Positions 1-9,239 of a stretch of DNA of 64,000 bases are shown piece by piece. A program made the translations under genes and the position numbers. Positions within the stretch are counted from its first letter, which is position 1. Each line of letters starts with the position of its first letter. This DNA is from Gammaproteobacteria bacterium (lineage in GTDB: Bacteria; Pseudomonadota; Gammaproteobacteria; Steroidobacterales; Steroidobacteraceae): positions 1 through 64,000 of the forward strand of contig DAHUYP010000008.1 of NCBI GenBank assembly GCA_027315105.1. Reading direction: 5' to 3'. The notes beneath the pieces are model-generated. The model did not search any database, was not told the DNA's origin, and was given only the letters and a program-made list of their open reading frames with translations.

Positions 1-280
1 CGCGCGGCCCGTAGAGCCGGTTTCCTTCGAGTACGCGCTCCGGCGGAAACCGGAAGTCCTGCTAGTGCCGGCGCATGAACATCCGCTGCGCCGCCGGCCG
101 GGCGCAAGCGCAGTCGGGCCGAGCGGAGCAGCCCGGTCAACCCGTGTACCCTTCGATCCGGCCCCCGAGGGGCGATGCGCGGGGGGGCGCTCGTCTGCGC
201 GCGGCGTCGTCGCCTGTACTACAATCGCGCCGCCATGTCGATTGACGCGGCCTGGTTCGAACCTGTAGGGAATCATTGGC
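1..280. other. Non-coding leader upstream of the EpsL-like gene
   Basis: No convincing gene is visible in these 280 bases. A TAG at 12-14 could be the stop of a gene lying mostly outside the window, but only four codons are present. A TACAAT hexamer at 220-225 resembles a -10 box but has no good -35 partner. The GGTTCGAACC palindrome at 254-263 looks like a T-arm but is not part of a tRNA. Confidence 0.4.
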
Positions 281-1573
281 GTGAATGACTTGCTTTGCCG
301 GCCGGCTCCGCTGCCATCGTTGTCCGCACGGCCGGGAAAGCGTCGATCGATCCTGGCGTATTCGAGCATCCTGGCTGCAGCGATCTGGTTGCTGCCGACA
401 GCGGCCGTGGCGCAATTCGCCATCAAGACCGCTGTCACGAGCCAGTTTCAGTACAACTCGAACGTCTTCGACCTGGAGAACGGGTTTCCGATATACGGGC
501 CCAACAATCAACCGATCGGCGGTCCCAACGAGTTTCGGCACGCGGATACCTTCTACGCCTATTCGGCCCTTGCCGACCTGAACTATCAGTGGAGCCAGCA
601 GCAGTTCTACCTCTACGCGAATGACACGCAATATGACTACGACCATTTCACGCAGCTCACGCACAACGAGTACAACGTCGATGGCGGCTGGAACTGGAAG
701 CTCGGACGCCTGCTGGACGGCACGCTGGATGTCTATCGCAATCGCTCGCTGGTGGCATTTACCAATGTGATACAATCGGAAATCTCCTTTCAGACCGAGC
801 AGCGGGAATCGGCCAAGGTCGACTTTCAATTCGTGCCCGATTGGCGCCTGGAAGGCACGGCCTTTTACCACACGATCGATGAGCCCTTGTACGGCACGCC
901 CAATCTGGTGCTCTACGAGGAATCCGGCACCGCGGCGCTGCTGTATACGGCACGCGCCGGTCTGACCGCCGGCCTGAGCGTGAACTATCTGGCGGGCCAT
1001 TTCACGGGCGCGCCCCAGACCCTCGATCCGGCGTATCAGCAGACGACCGAAGACCTGGTTGCTACGTACAAGGCCACCGGCGCATCGACCTTCAAGGGCG
1101 AGCTTGGCTACACCCGGCGCACCTCCGTGAACGGAATCGACAATCTCAGCGGTCCGACGGGCGCGCTCGACTACAAGAACCAGCTGACCGGAAAGACCTC
1201 GGTCGATTTCAGGGTCGACCGGCAGATCACCAGCTTCATCGCCACCACCGGCTCCCAAATCCAGACCGACGCGTCCGTGAATGCCGACTGGAAGGCCACC
1301 TACAAGATCGACGTGCAGCCTGGCTACACCTGGACCTACCTCTCGATGCCGGGCCAGGGCAACACGCCTGCACAGACGCGCATCGATCATATGCAATACG
1401 CGACGTTGACGATCGATTACGAAGCGCTGCGCTGGCTGTCGATCAAACCCTACGCCAACCTGCTGATCCGCAGTTCCAATCTCATCGGGGCCACGTTCAA
1501 CGCCAATACCATCGGTGTGTATCTGACGGTCAACTGGCAGGAAGGCGGATTTACCAATCTTAGGAAACAGTGA
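281..1573 (+). CDS. EpsL-like outer-membrane beta-barrel protein of EPS export
   Basis: This 430-residue protein has a GTG start and a signal peptide: two arginines near residue 21, a hydrophobic run at about 24-40, and an AVA cleavage site near residue 44. The mature part is rich in aromatic residues spaced as in beta strands and ends in an aromatic-rich strand, as outer-membrane barrels do. It resembles the EpsL/BBP2-like barrels encoded in exosortase-type and methanolan-type EPS loci, where such a protein is thought to help the polymer cross the outer membrane. The EpsE/EpsF/EpsG genes at 26110-29425 support that setting. The exact role (channel or scaffold) is inferred. Confidence 0.72.
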   Translation: MNDLLCRPAPLPSLSARPGKRRSILAYSSILAAAIWLLPTAAVAQFAIKTAVTSQFQYNSNVFDLENGFPIYGPNNQPIGGPNEFRHADTFYAYSALADLNYQWSQQQFYLYANDTQYDYDHFTQLTHNEYNVDGGWNWKLGRLLDGTLDVYRNRSLVAFTNVIQSEISFQTEQRESAKVDFQFVPDWRLEGTAFYHTIDEPLYGTPNLVLYEESGTAALLYTARAGLTAGLSVNYLAGHFTGAPQTLDPAYQQTTEDLVATYKATGASTFKGELGYTRRTSVNGIDNLSGPTGALDYKNQLTGKTSVDFRVDRQITSFIATTGSQIQTDASVNADWKATYKIDVQPGYTWTYLSMPGQGNTPAQTRIDHMQYATLTIDYEALRWLSIKPYANLLIRSSNLIGATFNANTIGVYLTVNWQEGGFTNLRKQ

Positions 1574-1694
1574 CGCGAAGCGCGTCGTCGATCGCAGTTC
1601 GATGCGGGTGCAGTGCCGCGCGGGGGGCAATGTTCCTGCAATGGCGGCGGCGGAATCTCGACCGGATTTGGACGCTTCTGATATCGTAGATCAT

Positions 1695-2831
1695 ATGACG
1701 CTCACGACAGGGCAGCCCGGCGCTCAGCAGGCGCGGCCGCGCCTTTCCATCATCGTCCCCACCTACAAGGAAGTCGAAAGCCTGCCGCATCTCATTGATC
1801 GCGTGGCCAAGGTCCGGGACCAATACGGGCTCGACATCGACATGCTGATCATGGACGACGACAGCCGGGATGGCTCCGTCGAGCTGATCGCGGCGCGTCC
1901 CGAGAGCTGGGTGCGGTTGATCGTGCGCACCGCCGATCGAGGTCTGAGTGCCGCGGTGCTCGACGGCCTGCGGCTGGCCGAGGGAGACGTGCTGGTCTGC
2001 ATGGATGCGGATCTGTCACATCCGCCCGAAGCGCTGCCGGCGATGCTGCGCAAGCTGCAGGAGGGCGCCGACTTCGTGGTCGGGTCGCGCTACGTGGAGG
2101 GCGGTACGACCTCCGACGACTGGGGCGTGCTGCGCTGGCTCAATAGCCGCGTCGCCACGTTGATGGCGCGGCCTTTGACGAGCGTTCGCGATCCGATGGC
2201 GGGTTACTTCGCGCTGTCGCGCGCGACCTATCTCGGCGGCCGGGACTTCAATCCGATCGGCTACAAGATCGGCCTCGAACTGATCGTCAAGTGCCGTTGC
2301 GAGCGCGTGGTCGAAGTGCCGATCCACTTCGAGGATCGGCGCTTCGGCGAAAGCAAGCTGACCTTCACGCAGCAGCTGCTGTACCTGCAGCATCTGCGGC
2401 GGCTGTACATCTTCAAGTTCGGTATCTGGTCGCAGCTCATGCAATTCCTGGTGGTGGGCGGCATGGGCACCCTGGTCAATCTTGCGGCCCTCACCGCCCT
2501 GGTGGCGGTCGCCGTGCCGGTGCGCTGGGCGGTCGCGCTGGCCATCTGGATCGCGATGACCTTCAATTTCGTGCTCAACCGCCGCTTCAGCTTCTCGTTC
2601 GCGCGAGGTGGTTCCTGGTGGTCGCAGTATCTGCGATTCGTCGGTGCCTCCTCGTTCGGTGCCGTCATCAACTACGCGCTCACCCTCGCCATCTTGAATC
2701 GGTTTCCGCAGTGGCTGCCGCAATTGGCGGCCCTGATCGGCATCATCGTGGCCACCGGCGTCAATTTCGTAGCCAGCCGCTACCTGGTATTTCGCGCCTC
2801 GCACGTGCGCCTGGAGCGCGACGGCTGCTGA
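1695..2831 (+). CDS. Family 2 glycosyltransferase fused to a GtrA-like membrane domain (polyprenyl-phosphate sugar synthase type)
   Basis: The N-terminal half is a GT2 domain of the dolichyl-phosphate-mannose synthase type: LSIIVPTYKE near residue 17, an acidic DDD segment for nucleotide-sugar binding, and the metal-binding MDADLSHPP stretch. From about residue 248 a GtrA domain with four hydrophobic segments follows. Such fusions make or flip polyprenyl-phosphate-linked sugars that GT-C enzymes use on the periplasmic side. The GT-C-like protein at 6095-7612 is a plausible consumer. In-frame starts exist at 1602 and 1641. I chose the ATG at 1695 because similarity begins just after it, so the N-terminus is uncertain. 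The sugar cannot be deduced. Confidence 0.85.
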   Translation: MTLTTGQPGAQQARPRLSIIVPTYKEVESLPHLIDRVAKVRDQYGLDIDMLIMDDDSRDGSVELIAARPESWVRLIVRTADRGLSAAVLDGLRLAEGDVLVCMDADLSHPPEALPAMLRKLQEGADFVVGSRYVEGGTTSDDWGVLRWLNSRVATLMARPLTSVRDPMAGYFALSRATYLGGRDFNPIGYKIGLELIVKCRCERVVEVPIHFEDRRFGESKLTFTQQLLYLQHLRRLYIFKFGIWSQLMQFLVVGGMGTLVNLAALTALVAVAVPVRWAVALAIWIAMTFNFVLNRRFSFSFARGGSWWSQYLRFVGASSFGAVINYALTLAILNRFPQWLPQLAALIGIIVATGVNFVASRYLVFRASHVRLERDGC

Positions 2832-2891
2832 GCAATCCGGTCATGTGCCGCAACGTCGCCGCAACATCGCCGCGGCCCGCAGAGCGCAGCG

Positions 2892-4550
2892 TCATTGGCG
2901 CAGTTGTGATTTGAGGTGATCGGCCAGGCGTAGTGCCATCGCGACTATCGTCAGGGTGGGATTCGCCTGGCTCGAGGTCGGAAAGACCGCCGAGCCGGAA
3001 ATATAGAGATTCTGCACCTCGTGCAGCCGGCCATCAGGATTCACGGCGCTGCTGCGCGCATCCCGGCCCATGCGGGCGGTGCCGATGTGATGCCCGCCAT
3101 AGGCGCCGTAGCGCGTCATTTCCATCTCGACGCCGGCCGGATCGTAGTCGAGGCGCCCGATGCGCGTGCGCGCGAACTCCTGGGCGAGCAGTGCGAGTGC
3201 GCGGCTCACGGTGTCGAGATCACCGGCCGTATACCTCCAGTCGACGCGGATCCGCGGTACGCCAAGCGGGTCGCAGTCGCCGCCGAGCGTGACGCGGCTC
3301 TGCGGATTGGGCTGCTGCTCGGCATGGAAGTCCAGGCTGTAGAGATTGGCCCTGGATCGAATGATGATGGACGGAAACTTGCGCTCCGCAAGCTTTCGAT
3401 CGCGCAGCATGTGCCAGGCGAATGCGCCCGCGCCGGCGGGGTCGGCGAGGACGTTGGCGATATGCCGCAACCAGCTGCCGAGGCTTGAGCGCTCTTCGCC
3501 ATACAGGCGTTTGCCGTACTCGTAGGGAATGAGGATCTTCGCCAGGTACAGCAGCGACAGCACGGAGTTGCGGTGCGCCGGATCGGTGATGCGCGGATGG
3601 TGCAGCCGGGCGATGAAGTTGCCGAGGCGCTGCTGCCGCTGCATCTCGGGCCGCAGTGCGATTCGGCGCCGGCAGTAGATTCCTTCATCCGAGATATCGT
3701 AGCCATGGAAAGCGTTGCTCAGCGGTCCATCGATCTGGATCCGGCCGATCGTCCCGGCCAGATGGCACATGTAGTAGCGCCCGATGACATCGTGCCGATT
3801 GCCAATCCCGCTCGGATGCACGTCGTGACTGGCGAGCAGCAGCCGCGGCACCTCGAGCCCGCCCGTGGCGAGCACGAAGTGGCGGGCTCGGACGTCGAAT
3901 TGACGCCCCTGCAGGCTGCGCACGCCGAGCGAAAGCACCTGCTGACCACTCGAGTCCAGGTGGATCGCAGTGACGTTCGCGTGCAGCAACACGCGCACAT
4001 CGCGCGCGGCCGCCAGCCGATGACCATATCGCCGGCCGAAATCAGTCGGGCAGCTGAAGCGCTCCAGGGTATCGGTGCTGAAGCTGGGGCTCTCGAAGCC
4101 CGCCAGCATCGGCCTGAGCGGCGGCGGCAGGGCATCGGCGGCACCGTAGAGGAAGTCTCCGGCCTCGCACAGGCGGTTGGCCTTGGGGTAGTACGGCAGC
4201 AGCGCTTCACGCCCGAAGGGCCAGCCGCTGTGAGGGACGTAGTCGCGGGGCTCGAAGTCGATGTCATCGAACGGCGTGCAGCGCCCGCCCCAGATCGCGG
4301 TGGTGCCGCCGAAGCGGCGCTGCCGATATCGGTCCGGCGGGCTGTGCAGGCGCTCGTCGGCGACCGCGCCGTCGTACAAGGATTGCGATGACTTCTCGAA
4401 TTCGAGGCCGCCGGATTCGAGCAGCAAGACGTCGATGCCGGCATCCAGCAGCTCCAGCGCCAGCGTGATGCCAGCCGCCCCGGCTCCGACGACGCACAAC
4501 TGCGCTTCGAGAGCTTGCCCGTGCGGCAGCTCGTGGGTATCGAGAAACAC
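2892..4550 (-). CDS. GMC-family FAD-dependent oxidoreductase
   Basis: This 552-residue flavoprotein starts at a GTG. An N-terminal dinucleotide fold (VVGAGAAGITLALELLDAG, about residues 20-38) binds FAD. An FGGTTAIWGG segment follows near residue 80. The C-terminal GMC substrate domain has a GGHHIGTARMG motif with the active-site histidines and an SQANPTLT motif near the end. GMC enzymes oxidise alcohols or sugar hydroxyls. In an EPS locus it may modify a sugar or lipid-linked intermediate, but the substrate is unknown. It is convergent with the upstream glycosyltransferase (60-bp gap) and divergent from the epimerase gene. Confidence 0.82.
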   Translation of the reverse strand: MFLDTHELPHGQALEAQLCVVGAGAAGITLALELLDAGIDVLLLESGGLEFEKSSQSLYDGAVADERLHSPPDRYRQRRFGGTTAIWGGRCTPFDDIDFEPRDYVPHSGWPFGREALLPYYPKANRLCEAGDFLYGAADALPPPLRPMLAGFESPSFSTDTLERFSCPTDFGRRYGHRLAAARDVRVLLHANVTAIHLDSSGQQVLSLGVRSLQGRQFDVRARHFVLATGGLEVPRLLLASHDVHPSGIGNRHDVIGRYYMCHLAGTIGRIQIDGPLSNAFHGYDISDEGIYCRRRIALRPEMQRQQRLGNFIARLHHPRITDPAHRNSVLSLLYLAKILIPYEYGKRLYGEERSSLGSWLRHIANVLADPAGAGAFAWHMLRDRKLAERKFPSIIIRSRANLYSLDFHAEQQPNPQSRVTLGGDCDPLGVPRIRVDWRYTAGDLDTVSRALALLAQEFARTRIGRLDYDPAGVEMEMTRYGAYGGHHIGTARMGRDARSSAVNPDGRLHEVQNLYISGSAVFPTSSQANPTLTIVAMALRLADHLKSQLRQ

Positions 4551-4582
4551 GCGGATCCTGGTGCTGGCCGAGCCGGTGTCGC

Positions 4583-4588
4583 TATACT
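4583..4588 (+). promoter_or_regulatory. Possible -10 box for the epimerase gene
   Basis: TATACT (5 of 6 to the sigma70 -10 consensus) lies about 120 bases before the epimerase ATG, inside the divergent region next to the GMC gene. The upstream -35 sequence is poor, so this is only a candidate. Confidence 0.25.
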
Positions 4589-4709
4589 ACCGGCGCCGCG
4601 CCATGCTGGAAACCGGCAGATTATTCCTGTCGCCGATGGAATTATGTCCGCCGTGAGATCGAGCCGGACGCGCAAGTCGGATCGATCCATGCGCACGTGT
4701 CGGTGGTGA

Positions 4710-5690
4710 ATGCAGCAGCAGATTCTGGTGCTCGGTGCGAGTGGCTTCATCGGCAGGAGCCTGATGGTGCGACTGCGCGCCATCGATTGGGCAAAGCCCA
4801 TCGCGGGGGTCCGGGCCCGATCGCGTGCCGGGCTCGAGGGCGTCGAACACAGGATCGTCGATGCCATCGACGAGGCATCGATCGCGCAGGCGCTTGCGGG
4901 CGTGGATGCCGTCGTCAACTGCGTCGCCGGGGATGCGGCCACGATCAGCGAGAGTGGGCGCGTATTGTTCGCGGCTGCGGCGCGCGGCGCGACGCCGCCG
5001 CGCATCGTGCATCTGAGCACCATGTCCGTGTACGGCGATGCGGTCGGGTTGGTCGATGAGTCCGCTGCGCTGCGCGGCAATCTCGGGGCCTATTCGGCGG
5101 CCAAAGTCGCGGCCGAGCGGTGCGCCGCCGGATACCCGCGGGCGGCGATCCTCAGGCCGGGCTGCGTCTACGGGCCCGGGAGTCCGCAGTGGAGCGCTCG
5201 CATCGGCCAATGGCTGCTGGCGCGGCGGCTCGGCGATCTCGGTGCGGACGGCGACGGCTATTGCAACCTCGTCCATATCGATGACGTGGTCACGGCGATC
5301 CTTCGGTGTCTCGAGCAGCCGGCGCTGGGCAGCGCCGCGATCTACAACCTCTCGACTCCCAGTCCGCCGACGTGGAATGAGTACCTGATCCGCTATGGAC
5401 GCGCCCTCGGGGCCGTGCCGATAAGACGCGTGTCGCATCGACGGCTGATGGTGGAAGGCAAGCTCCTGGCACCGGTGCTGAAGATCGGTGAGTTGGCGCT
5501 GCGCGCCTCGAAGATCCGAAGTCTGCACCTGCCGCCGCCGATACCGCCGTCGCTGCTGCGGCTGATGCGCCAGGAGATCAAGCTTGACGTGCGGCGCGCA
5601 GAGCAGGAACTGGGCCTGCATTGGCAGGGCCTCGACCGAGGTATCGAGGATGCGGCCCGCTGGTGCCTCCGGGCGACATCCGAGGGATAG
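4710..5690 (+). CDS. NAD-dependent epimerase/dehydratase (extended SDR)
   Basis: This 326-residue protein has the Rossmann motif GASGFIG at residues 9-15 and the catalytic YxxxK as YSAAK. An HLSTMSVYGD stretch supplies the catalytic Ser/Thr region. The fold is that of nucleotide-sugar epimerases, dehydratases and reductases. It probably converts an NDP-sugar precursor for the EPS. Substrate and product cannot be assigned, and a more distant role on a lipid-linked sugar is possible. It is transcribed away from the GMC oxidoreductase gene. Confidence 0.78.
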   Translation: MQQQILVLGASGFIGRSLMVRLRAIDWAKPIAGVRARSRAGLEGVEHRIVDAIDEASIAQALAGVDAVVNCVAGDAATISESGRVLFAAAARGATPPRIVHLSTMSVYGDAVGLVDESAALRGNLGAYSAAKVAAERCAAGYPRAAILRPGCVYGPGSPQWSARIGQWLLARRLGDLGADGDGYCNLVHIDDVVTAILRCLEQPALGSAAIYNLSTPSPPTWNEYLIRYGRALGAVPIRRVSHRRLMVEGKLLAPVLKIGELALRASKIRSLHLPPPIPPSLLRLMRQEIKLDVRRAEQELGLHWQGLDRGIEDAARWCLRATSEG

Positions 5691-6094
5691 TTGCACCATT
5701 GCGATGACGCAGCGCCGGCGTCGCTGGGGGCGCAGGGATTGGTCTGCCGTCCATCGAATCCGGGCGCACCTGCTTTATCGACACGGCTCCCGGCCTTCTG
5801 CTATGGTCCGGCAGGTGACGTCGCTTACAGGACGGCGGCGGTGTGCTGTGCTCGATTCGATTCGCATGGATGCAGATTCGAGAGCTGGCAAAGCGGACGA
5901 TGACCCGACCTCGGGAGATCCGGGTCGGTTGAATTGTCAAAATCATCGCGGCGCCGTCGCATTGGCCTGCGTCACAGGCATTGCCGCTCACATTGCGGCA
6001 GTACCGATCGGCCGGCACTATCGCCGCGCGGATGGCGCGTCCGCGGTACGTGAACCATGTGTGGCCGATCGGCAATACACCGAGAGACATCGCG
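5691..6094. other. 404-bp intergenic region
   Basis: No gene is supported here. The region lies between the epimerase stop and the chosen ATG of the next gene. Its one notable structure is the hairpin at 5905-5928, listed separately. Confidence 0.5.
5905..5928 (+). terminator. Weak hairpin after the epimerase gene
   Basis: CCGACC and CGG pair with CCG and GGTCGG around a GAGAT loop, giving a 9-bp stem with one bulged T. No real T-run follows. It lies about 215 bases after the stop, so a terminator role is uncertain. Confidence 0.28.
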
Positions 6095-7612
6095 ATGACT
6101 GACATTCCGGCCGGCACCGATCTCAGCCCGCCGGGGGCTGCCGGCGCCGAGCTGCGCATTGCCGCGCTCAGCGTCGCCACCATCGCACTGTACGTTGCAA
6201 CCTGGCTGCTCGAGCGAGCCATGTTTCGAAACGGCATCGTCGAGCCGGCCTCGATCGTGGATCCCGGGTATGCCGCGAGCGGCACGCTGCTGGTGTGGCA
6301 GATGGCGATGTACGTGGTCGTCACCGCCGCGATCTTCCTGGCCTACGGCGCGGTCATCCTGATGTGCCGGCGCGGCGAGCTGAATCACGGTCGGGCCCGG
6401 GTGTGGGCATTGATCGTACCGATATTGCTGAGTCTGGCGTTCGTGGCTCCGGTGCCGAGATTGTCGCAGGACGTATTCAGTTACCTGGCGCACGGTTTCC
6501 TTGGCCAGGTGCCGGGCGGCAATCCGTTCCTGCAGCCGGCCGAAGCGGCGCGCGACACCGCCATCGGCGCGAAGCTCGCGGCGTTCGGCTGGCACACCAC
6601 CCCGGGTATCACGCCGTACGGGATTATCTGGACGCGGCTGGAGGTGGCGGTCGCGGAGCTGTCCGCCGGAAACGTGTTCGCGGCAACCGTTCTGTTCAAG
6701 GCCGTGGCGGTGACCGCCAGTCTGGGCAGTGCCTGGATGATATGGCTGACGCTAGGGCGCATTGGCCCGCCGATACAGCTTCAAGGCACGCTGGCCTTTC
6801 TGTGGAACCCGCTCATCCTGATCGAATTTGCCGGCGAGGGTCACAATGACGCGGTAATGATTTTCTTTGCAATTGCGGCCCTGGCAGCGTGCGCAACGTC
6901 GAAGCCCGCGCTCTCGATCGTCGCGCAGCTGCTCGGCGTGCTGTCGAAATATGTGAGCGTCCTGTTCCTGCCGGCACAGCTGGTCTATCTCTGGCACGTC
7001 CGGCGCAGTGCCGCACGATTGGTCCTCGGGGCCGCATTCGCATTCGCGATCACAGCCGGCATCGCGGCGGTGCTCTATGCACCGCTCTGGGCGGGGCTGC
7101 GGACCTTCGAGGGCGTCGTCAATCGCGGCGCGCCGATCAGCTCGGCGGCGCTGTTCGGTGCCATCGACTGGGTGTTGAGACGCTCGCCGCTCGATGCGAT
7201 CTCCGGTCCGCTGACGACGCTGCTGGTGACCGTGCCGTTGCTCGGGTTCGTAGCCTGGAGCAGTCTGCGCGTAAAGAGCGCCGCCGATCTCGCGCGTGCC
7301 TGCGCCTGGATATCGCTTGCGTACCTGCTGGTGGCGTCGCCGGATTATTGGCCATGGTATGCCTGCATGCCCGTCACGCTGATCATCGTCGGCGACTTCA
7401 GGCGCCTTTTCTGGCTCGCGATTCTGATGAGCCTCACCGGCCGCCTGACCGCGCCTCTGGAAGTCCTGCGCGATCACGACTTCCTGACGATGCGGATATC
7501 CAAGGGGTTGATAACGGGGCTTGGTTCGATGCTGCCGCTGCTCGCACTGGCGGTCTGGAGCTGGAAGCAGAGGCGGCGCGGACCGATCCTGCCGATGGGA
7601 ACGCAGCCGTGA
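6095..7612 (+). CDS. Polytopic GT-C-like glycosyltransferase (polyprenyl-phosphate-sugar-dependent)
   Basis: About 505 residues with ten or more hydrophobic segments. A first periplasmic loop contains SQDVFSYLAHG followed by GGNPFLQP, the acidic-aromatic loop pattern seen in MptB/GT87-like GT-C mannosyltransferases that use polyprenyl-phosphate sugars. I placed the start at the ATG at 6095, preceded by GAGAGA. An in-frame start at 5981 would add 38 residues without membrane character. It probably adds a sugar to the growing EPS unit on the periplasmic side. The GT2-GtrA protein at 1695-2831 could supply its donor. Linkage and sugar are unknown. Confidence 0.72.
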   Translation: MTDIPAGTDLSPPGAAGAELRIAALSVATIALYVATWLLERAMFRNGIVEPASIVDPGYAASGTLLVWQMAMYVVVTAAIFLAYGAVILMCRRGELNHGRARVWALIVPILLSLAFVAPVPRLSQDVFSYLAHGFLGQVPGGNPFLQPAEAARDTAIGAKLAAFGWHTTPGITPYGIIWTRLEVAVAELSAGNVFAATVLFKAVAVTASLGSAWMIWLTLGRIGPPIQLQGTLAFLWNPLILIEFAGEGHNDAVMIFFAIAALAACATSKPALSIVAQLLGVLSKYVSVLFLPAQLVYLWHVRRSAARLVLGAAFAFAITAGIAAVLYAPLWAGLRTFEGVVNRGAPISSAALFGAIDWVLRRSPLDAISGPLTTLLVTVPLLGFVAWSSLRVKSAADLARACAWISLAYLLVASPDYWPWYACMPVTLIIVGDFRRLFWLAILMSLTGRLTAPLEVLRDHDFLTMRISKGLITGLGSMLPLLALAVWSWKQRRRGPILPMGTQP

Positions 7613-7903
7613 CGAGCGGTATTCGGATCTTGCGGGCCGGCGCGAGTCGCGTCTTCCGCGGCCGCCGGTGATCGCATGCGGTGAATCGTAGACGTGCGAC
7701 CCCGGTGTGCGATCTGCAATCATTCCACGACGCTGTAGGGATGCGTTTCTGCCGCCGTATTGTGACGGGCATCGCATTCCACCGGCCGGTGCGCAGCATC
7801 TATCTGTCTCGATGGGGCGACACGTCGCGATCTGGGGACACGTCGCTGCCGCTGCAGATCGCGCCTAATATCCGTCCGCTGCAGCCTATTCGGACGGGAA
7901 GCA

Positions 7904-9193
7904 ATGAAGATGAAAGCCCTGCTACTGCGTGGCGCCTGGTGCGCATTGCTCGGTGCGCTGGCGGCGTGTAACGGCATCGGCTCGAATTCGAGCAGCACCA
8001 CGAGCTCGAGTGGCTCTTCGGGCGGCTCCAGTTCCAGCAGCTCCAGTTCCTCCGGCTCCAGCAGCTCGAGCAGCAGCGGCTCGGGCGGAACCGGTGGCGG
8101 GCTGTCCATCAAGGCACAGGGCAACCGCTTGATCGATGCTCAGGGGGCCACGGTGCAACTGCGCGGCGTCAACGTCAGTGGACTGGAAAGCGGGATCATT
8201 TTCACCGGTGGTACGAATTTCTGGCAGTCGTCGGGTTTTTCGAGCCGGCCGGATTTCACCAAGATCGCGGCCTGGAAGGTGAATGCGGTCCGCCTGCCGC
8301 TGAACGAGGACTCATGGCTCGGGCTGACGGTGACGGGCATACCCGGCAACATCATAGCGCTCGATGGCCCTGCGTATCGCGCCGAAGTCGAGGCCACCGT
8401 GGCGGCGGCCAACGCAGCGGGCCTGTATGTCATCCTCGATCTGCATTGGACCGCGCCTTCGACCTTTGCCGCCAACGCGCAGAATACGTTTCTGGATGCG
8501 GACAATTCGCTCAAGTTCTGGACTTCGGTCGCCACGACCTTCATGAGCAATCCGGCGACCATGTTCGAGGTGTTCAACGAGCCGGTCGTCTGCCCCACCG
8601 GCCAGGGTGCACAGTGCTCGGCGCCGGCAGGAATCATCGCCAATCAGGTCCTGGCAAACGGGGGCCCGGAGAATTACTACTGGGGCCTGAGCACGGGCAC
8701 CTTTGGTGGCTCACTCACTCGGGTGGCCTACACGTACAATATCGTGGGCTATCAGCAGGCGATCGATACGATTCGTGCCACCGGGGCCACCAACGTCATC
8801 ATCTGCGGCGGGAACGATTATGATGACGATCTGACCTGGTGGCCGCAGTATCCGGTCACCGATCCGCTCAACCAGCTGGCCGCAGCGGTGCACCAATATC
8901 CCGGCAATCCATACAATGCTGCCACCGGCCAGACCGCCATGAACGCGATGATGGCACCAATAACGACCAGTCATCCGATCCTGATCACCGAACTGGGCGA
9001 CGAGGTCGGGACCAGCGGGTCGCCGTTCGCGTCGCCGGTGCTCGCATGGGCCGATGCCCAGGGCTATTCGGTGTTCGCCTGGACGTGGAATCCGTGGGGC
9101 GGTCCCAACACGCTGATCCAGAATACGGTCAATTACACGCCGACCGTGGGCTGGGGTCAGACGTACTACAGCTGGACCTTCAATCACCAGTAG
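7904..9193 (+). CDS. Glycoside hydrolase family 5 lipoprotein (endoglucanase-like)
   Basis: A 429-residue lipoprotein. Its signal peptide ends in LGALAAC, giving a lipidated Cys22. Residues 28-65 are a Ser/Gly linker, and the GH5 catalytic domain starts near residue 68. The acid/base Glu226 sits in FEVFNEP and the nucleophile Glu363 in ITELGDE. RLPLNEDSW and the LDLHW strand are also typical. GH5 enzymes cut beta-1,4-glucans, mannans and related chains. Here it may trim the matching EPS or degrade external polymer. It is one of two cellulase-like lipoproteins in the locus, the other being the GH9 protein at 18799-20706. A second ATG two codons downstream is an equal start candidate. Confidence 0.9.
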   Translation: MKMKALLLRGAWCALLGALAACNGIGSNSSSTTSSSGSSGGSSSSSSSSSGSSSSSSSGSGGTGGGLSIKAQGNRLIDAQGATVQLRGVNVSGLESGIIFTGGTNFWQSSGFSSRPDFTKIAAWKVNAVRLPLNEDSWLGLTVTGIPGNIIALDGPAYRAEVEATVAAANAAGLYVILDLHWTAPSTFAANAQNTFLDADNSLKFWTSVATTFMSNPATMFEVFNEPVVCPTGQGAQCSAPAGIIANQVLANGGPENYYWGLSTGTFGGSLTRVAYTYNIVGYQQAIDTIRATGATNVIICGGNDYDDDLTWWPQYPVTDPLNQLAAAVHQYPGNPYNAATGQTAMNAMMAPITTSHPILITELGDEVGTSGSPFASPVLAWADAQGYSVFAWTWNPWGGPNTLIQNTVNYTPTVGWGQTYYSWTFNHQ

Positions 9194-9203
9194 GGCGGCC
9201 GAA

Positions 9204-9220
9204 CAGGCAGGTCGTGCCTG
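9204..9220 (+). terminator. Short hairpin after the GH5 gene
   Basis: CAGGCA and TGCCTG form a perfect 6-bp stem around GGTCG, eleven bases after the GH5 stop. There is no T-run, so termination would be weak or Rho-assisted. Confidence 0.28.
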
Positions 9221-9239
9221 CTGCTGCGCCGGCCCCGTA

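Noticed and set aside
254-263. GGTTCGAACC as a possible tRNA T-arm
   Set aside because: The flanking sequence cannot form acceptor, D and anticodon arms.
137-1630. A 497-codon frame opposite the EpsL-like gene
   Set aside because: It has no family motifs or ribosome site, and the plus-strand product has a signal peptide and barrel pattern.
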